Shown piece after piece: positions 6,249-6,854 of a stretch of 6,854 bases of DNA. A program made the position numbers and the translations under genes. The DNA comes from Spirochaetales bacterium (GTDB taxonomy: Bacteria > Spirochaetota > Spirochaetia > DTKZ01): assembly GCA_031266855.1 (NCBI GenBank), contig JAISAF010000115.1, positions 1-6,854 of the forward strand. Reading direction: 5' to 3'. The first letter of the stretch is position 1; every line of letters begins with the position of its first letter. A model generated the notes under the pieces. That model worked only from the letters and a program-made list of their open reading frames with translations, ran no database searches and was not told the DNA's origin.

Positions 6249-6317
6249 CGCATAATTGCCGTGAGACAATTATGCGCCCATAACCCGGCAGCCACGATTT
6301 TGCCTTCGGCAAAATCG
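6249..6317 (+). repeat. Two-hairpin module, copy 2
   Basis: CGCATAATTG and CAATTATGCG (6249-6258, 6267-6276) form a 10-bp stem with an 8-nt loop. AACCCGG follows (6282-6288), then a 10-bp hairpin CGATTTTGCC/GGCAAAATCG with loop TTC (6295-6317). The order GACAATTATG, AACCCGG, ATTTTGCC, GGCAAAAT also occurs at 1920-1987. Confidence 0.75.
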
Positions 6318-6330
6318 CGGGATTGCCGCA

Positions 6331-6359
6331 CGCGGTTTTTTGCACAGCAAAAAACCGCG
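6331..6359. repeat. 13-bp perfect hairpin with ACA loop
   Basis: CGCGGTTTTTTGC (6331-6343) pairs exactly with 6347-6359. The inner ten bases equal those of the hairpin at 1842-1880; the outer bases and loop differ. Confidence 0.85.
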
Positions 6360-6369
6360 GCCTTTAAAC

Positions 6370-6388
6370 CCGCCGCCTCCGGCGGCGG
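6370..6388. repeat. 8-bp GC-only hairpin
   Basis: CCGCCGCC and GGCGGCGG flank loop TCC. This is the last clear member of the right-hand hairpin series. From 6389 to 6582 I see only a weak AAAAAC/GTTTTT hairpin (6502-6516) and no gene. Confidence 0.65.
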
Positions 6389-6582
6389 CATGCAAACCGT
6401 CACGCGGGATTGCCCGTACCCGATTTCGTTATAGGTACAGAGTAAAACAGCAGGAACGGCAAGTAATCTGCCAAAGCGCGCAATTTTAAGGATTTTCAGG
6501 AAAAAACGGCGTTTTTCAGAGACCGCTGCTTCCCCGCCGCCGGTTTGCACAATAAAAACGAGGCTATAAGGTAAATTTTAAG

Positions 6583-6666
6583 ATGGCGTACAGTACGGAA
6601 AAATTTGTTAAGATGATTGGAAATATAAAAGGATTGGAATACAAACTGGCGGGAGGCCATAAATGA
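6583..6666 (+). CDS. Possible small ORF, 27 codons, or leader reading frame
   Basis: ATG at 6583 opens a 27-residue frame (starts MAYSTEKFVK) ending at TGA 6664-6666. Its stop overlaps the next ATG as ATGA, a layout typical of translational coupling. Its own ribosome binding site is poor: AAGG is about 12 nt away. Beyond the TGA the same frame stays open to 6804 and encodes a hydrophobic segment. I do not recognise it; it may be a chance frame. Confidence 0.25.
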   Translation: MAYSTEKFVKMIGNIKGLEYKLAGGHK

Positions 6667-6804
6667 ATTTCCAAAATAAAAACGGCACAAAAAATTTTTA
6701 AAGCCTGTTTAGCAAAAACACAGGGGACATCATTTCAAAAATATTCTTTTTACCTGATTGCGATTGTTTTCATTCTGGCAGGCGTTGTGTTGATAACCGT
6801 ATAA
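6663..6804 (+). pseudogene. Possible frameshifted or recoded small membrane protein
   Basis: ATG at 6663 has a near-ideal ribosome binding site: GGGAGG (6651-6656) and a 6-nt spacer. It reads only 12 codons, ending in TTT TAA right after an A6-T5 run (6689-6699). Skipping one base there enters a frame that runs to TAA at 6802-6804 and ends in a clear membrane segment, YLIAIVFILAGVVLITV. The joined product would be about 46 aa, a single-pass tail-anchored peptide. Options are an inactivating indel, a sequencing error, slippage in the homopolymer, or +1 frameshifting at TTT-T. No family is recognised. Confidence 0.3.
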
Positions 6805-6825
6805 AAAATCATACGGAAAAGCCGC

Positions 6826-6854
6826 TTGACACGGCTAAATATGCAACATACTAT
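6826..6854 (+). promoter_or_regulatory. Strong sigma70-type promoter pointing out of the right edge
   Basis: A perfect TTGACA (6826-6831) is followed by exactly 17 nt and TACTAT (6849-6854), where the window ends. The transcribed gene lies beyond the edge. The quality suggests a highly expressed gene or a stable RNA, but that cannot be seen here. It points away from the baseplate unit. Confidence 0.65.

Noticed and set aside
6191..6550. Minus-strand open frame of 119 codons across the right-hand hairpins
   Set aside because: Most of it runs through palindromes and repeat blocks, no family resemblance is visible, and there is no good ribosome binding site.
6496..6690. Minus-strand 64-codon frame opposite the small right-hand ORFs
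   Set aside because: No ribosome binding site or recognisable motif, and the plus strand has better start signals.

Overview
This window carries two unrelated gene units on the minus strand, separated and flanked by GC-rich spacers packed with inverted repeats. GC content is moderate to high. The purine enzyme is of the Bacillus subtilis type with an iron-sulfur cluster, which fits an anaerobic or microaerophilic bacterium. A spirochaete (Treponema-like) is my guess from the overall style, but nothing in the window proves it.

Layout from left to right: (1) 1-212 is a spacer with one copy of a mosaic repeat element (A) and a probable terminator for the gene to its right. (2) 213-1607, minus strand, is purF, amidophosphoribosyltransferase, with complete catalytic, PRPP-binding and [4Fe-4S] residues. 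It has a promoter-like sequence so close to its ATG that the mRNA may be leaderless. (3) 1643-2496 is a gene-free spacer with an inverted repeat copy (C), a direct copy (B) and about nine further hairpins. (4) 2497-5598, minus strand, is a large baseplate J-like protein. 5573-5992, minus strand, is a gp25-like baseplate protein that overlaps it by 26 nt. Together they encode wedge components of a contractile phage-tail-like machine, most likely an extracellular contractile injection system (eCIS). (5) 5993-6582 is a spacer with a diverged repeat copy (D), a 20-bp perfect hairpin upstream of the gp25 gene and four more strong hairpins. (6) 6583-6804, plus strand, holds small overlapping reading frames that may be a broken or recoded small membrane protein. 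(7) 6826-6854 is a strong promoter-like sequence firing out of the right edge.

The two baseplate genes should be co-translated, with gp25 first, and their products bind each other in the wedge. No sheath, tube, spike, ATPase or tape-measure gene is present. Gene-free spacers on both sides make the pair look isolated from the rest of any injection cluster. PurF belongs to de novo purine synthesis and has no evident functional link to them.

The most unusual content is the spacer DNA. In five places a conserved anchor close to GGAAAGCCCGG is followed, usually at the very next base, by a near-perfect hairpin whose stem sequence differs in each copy. Other hairpins follow AACCCGG. This looks like a family of hairpin cassettes with fixed flanks and exchangeable stems.
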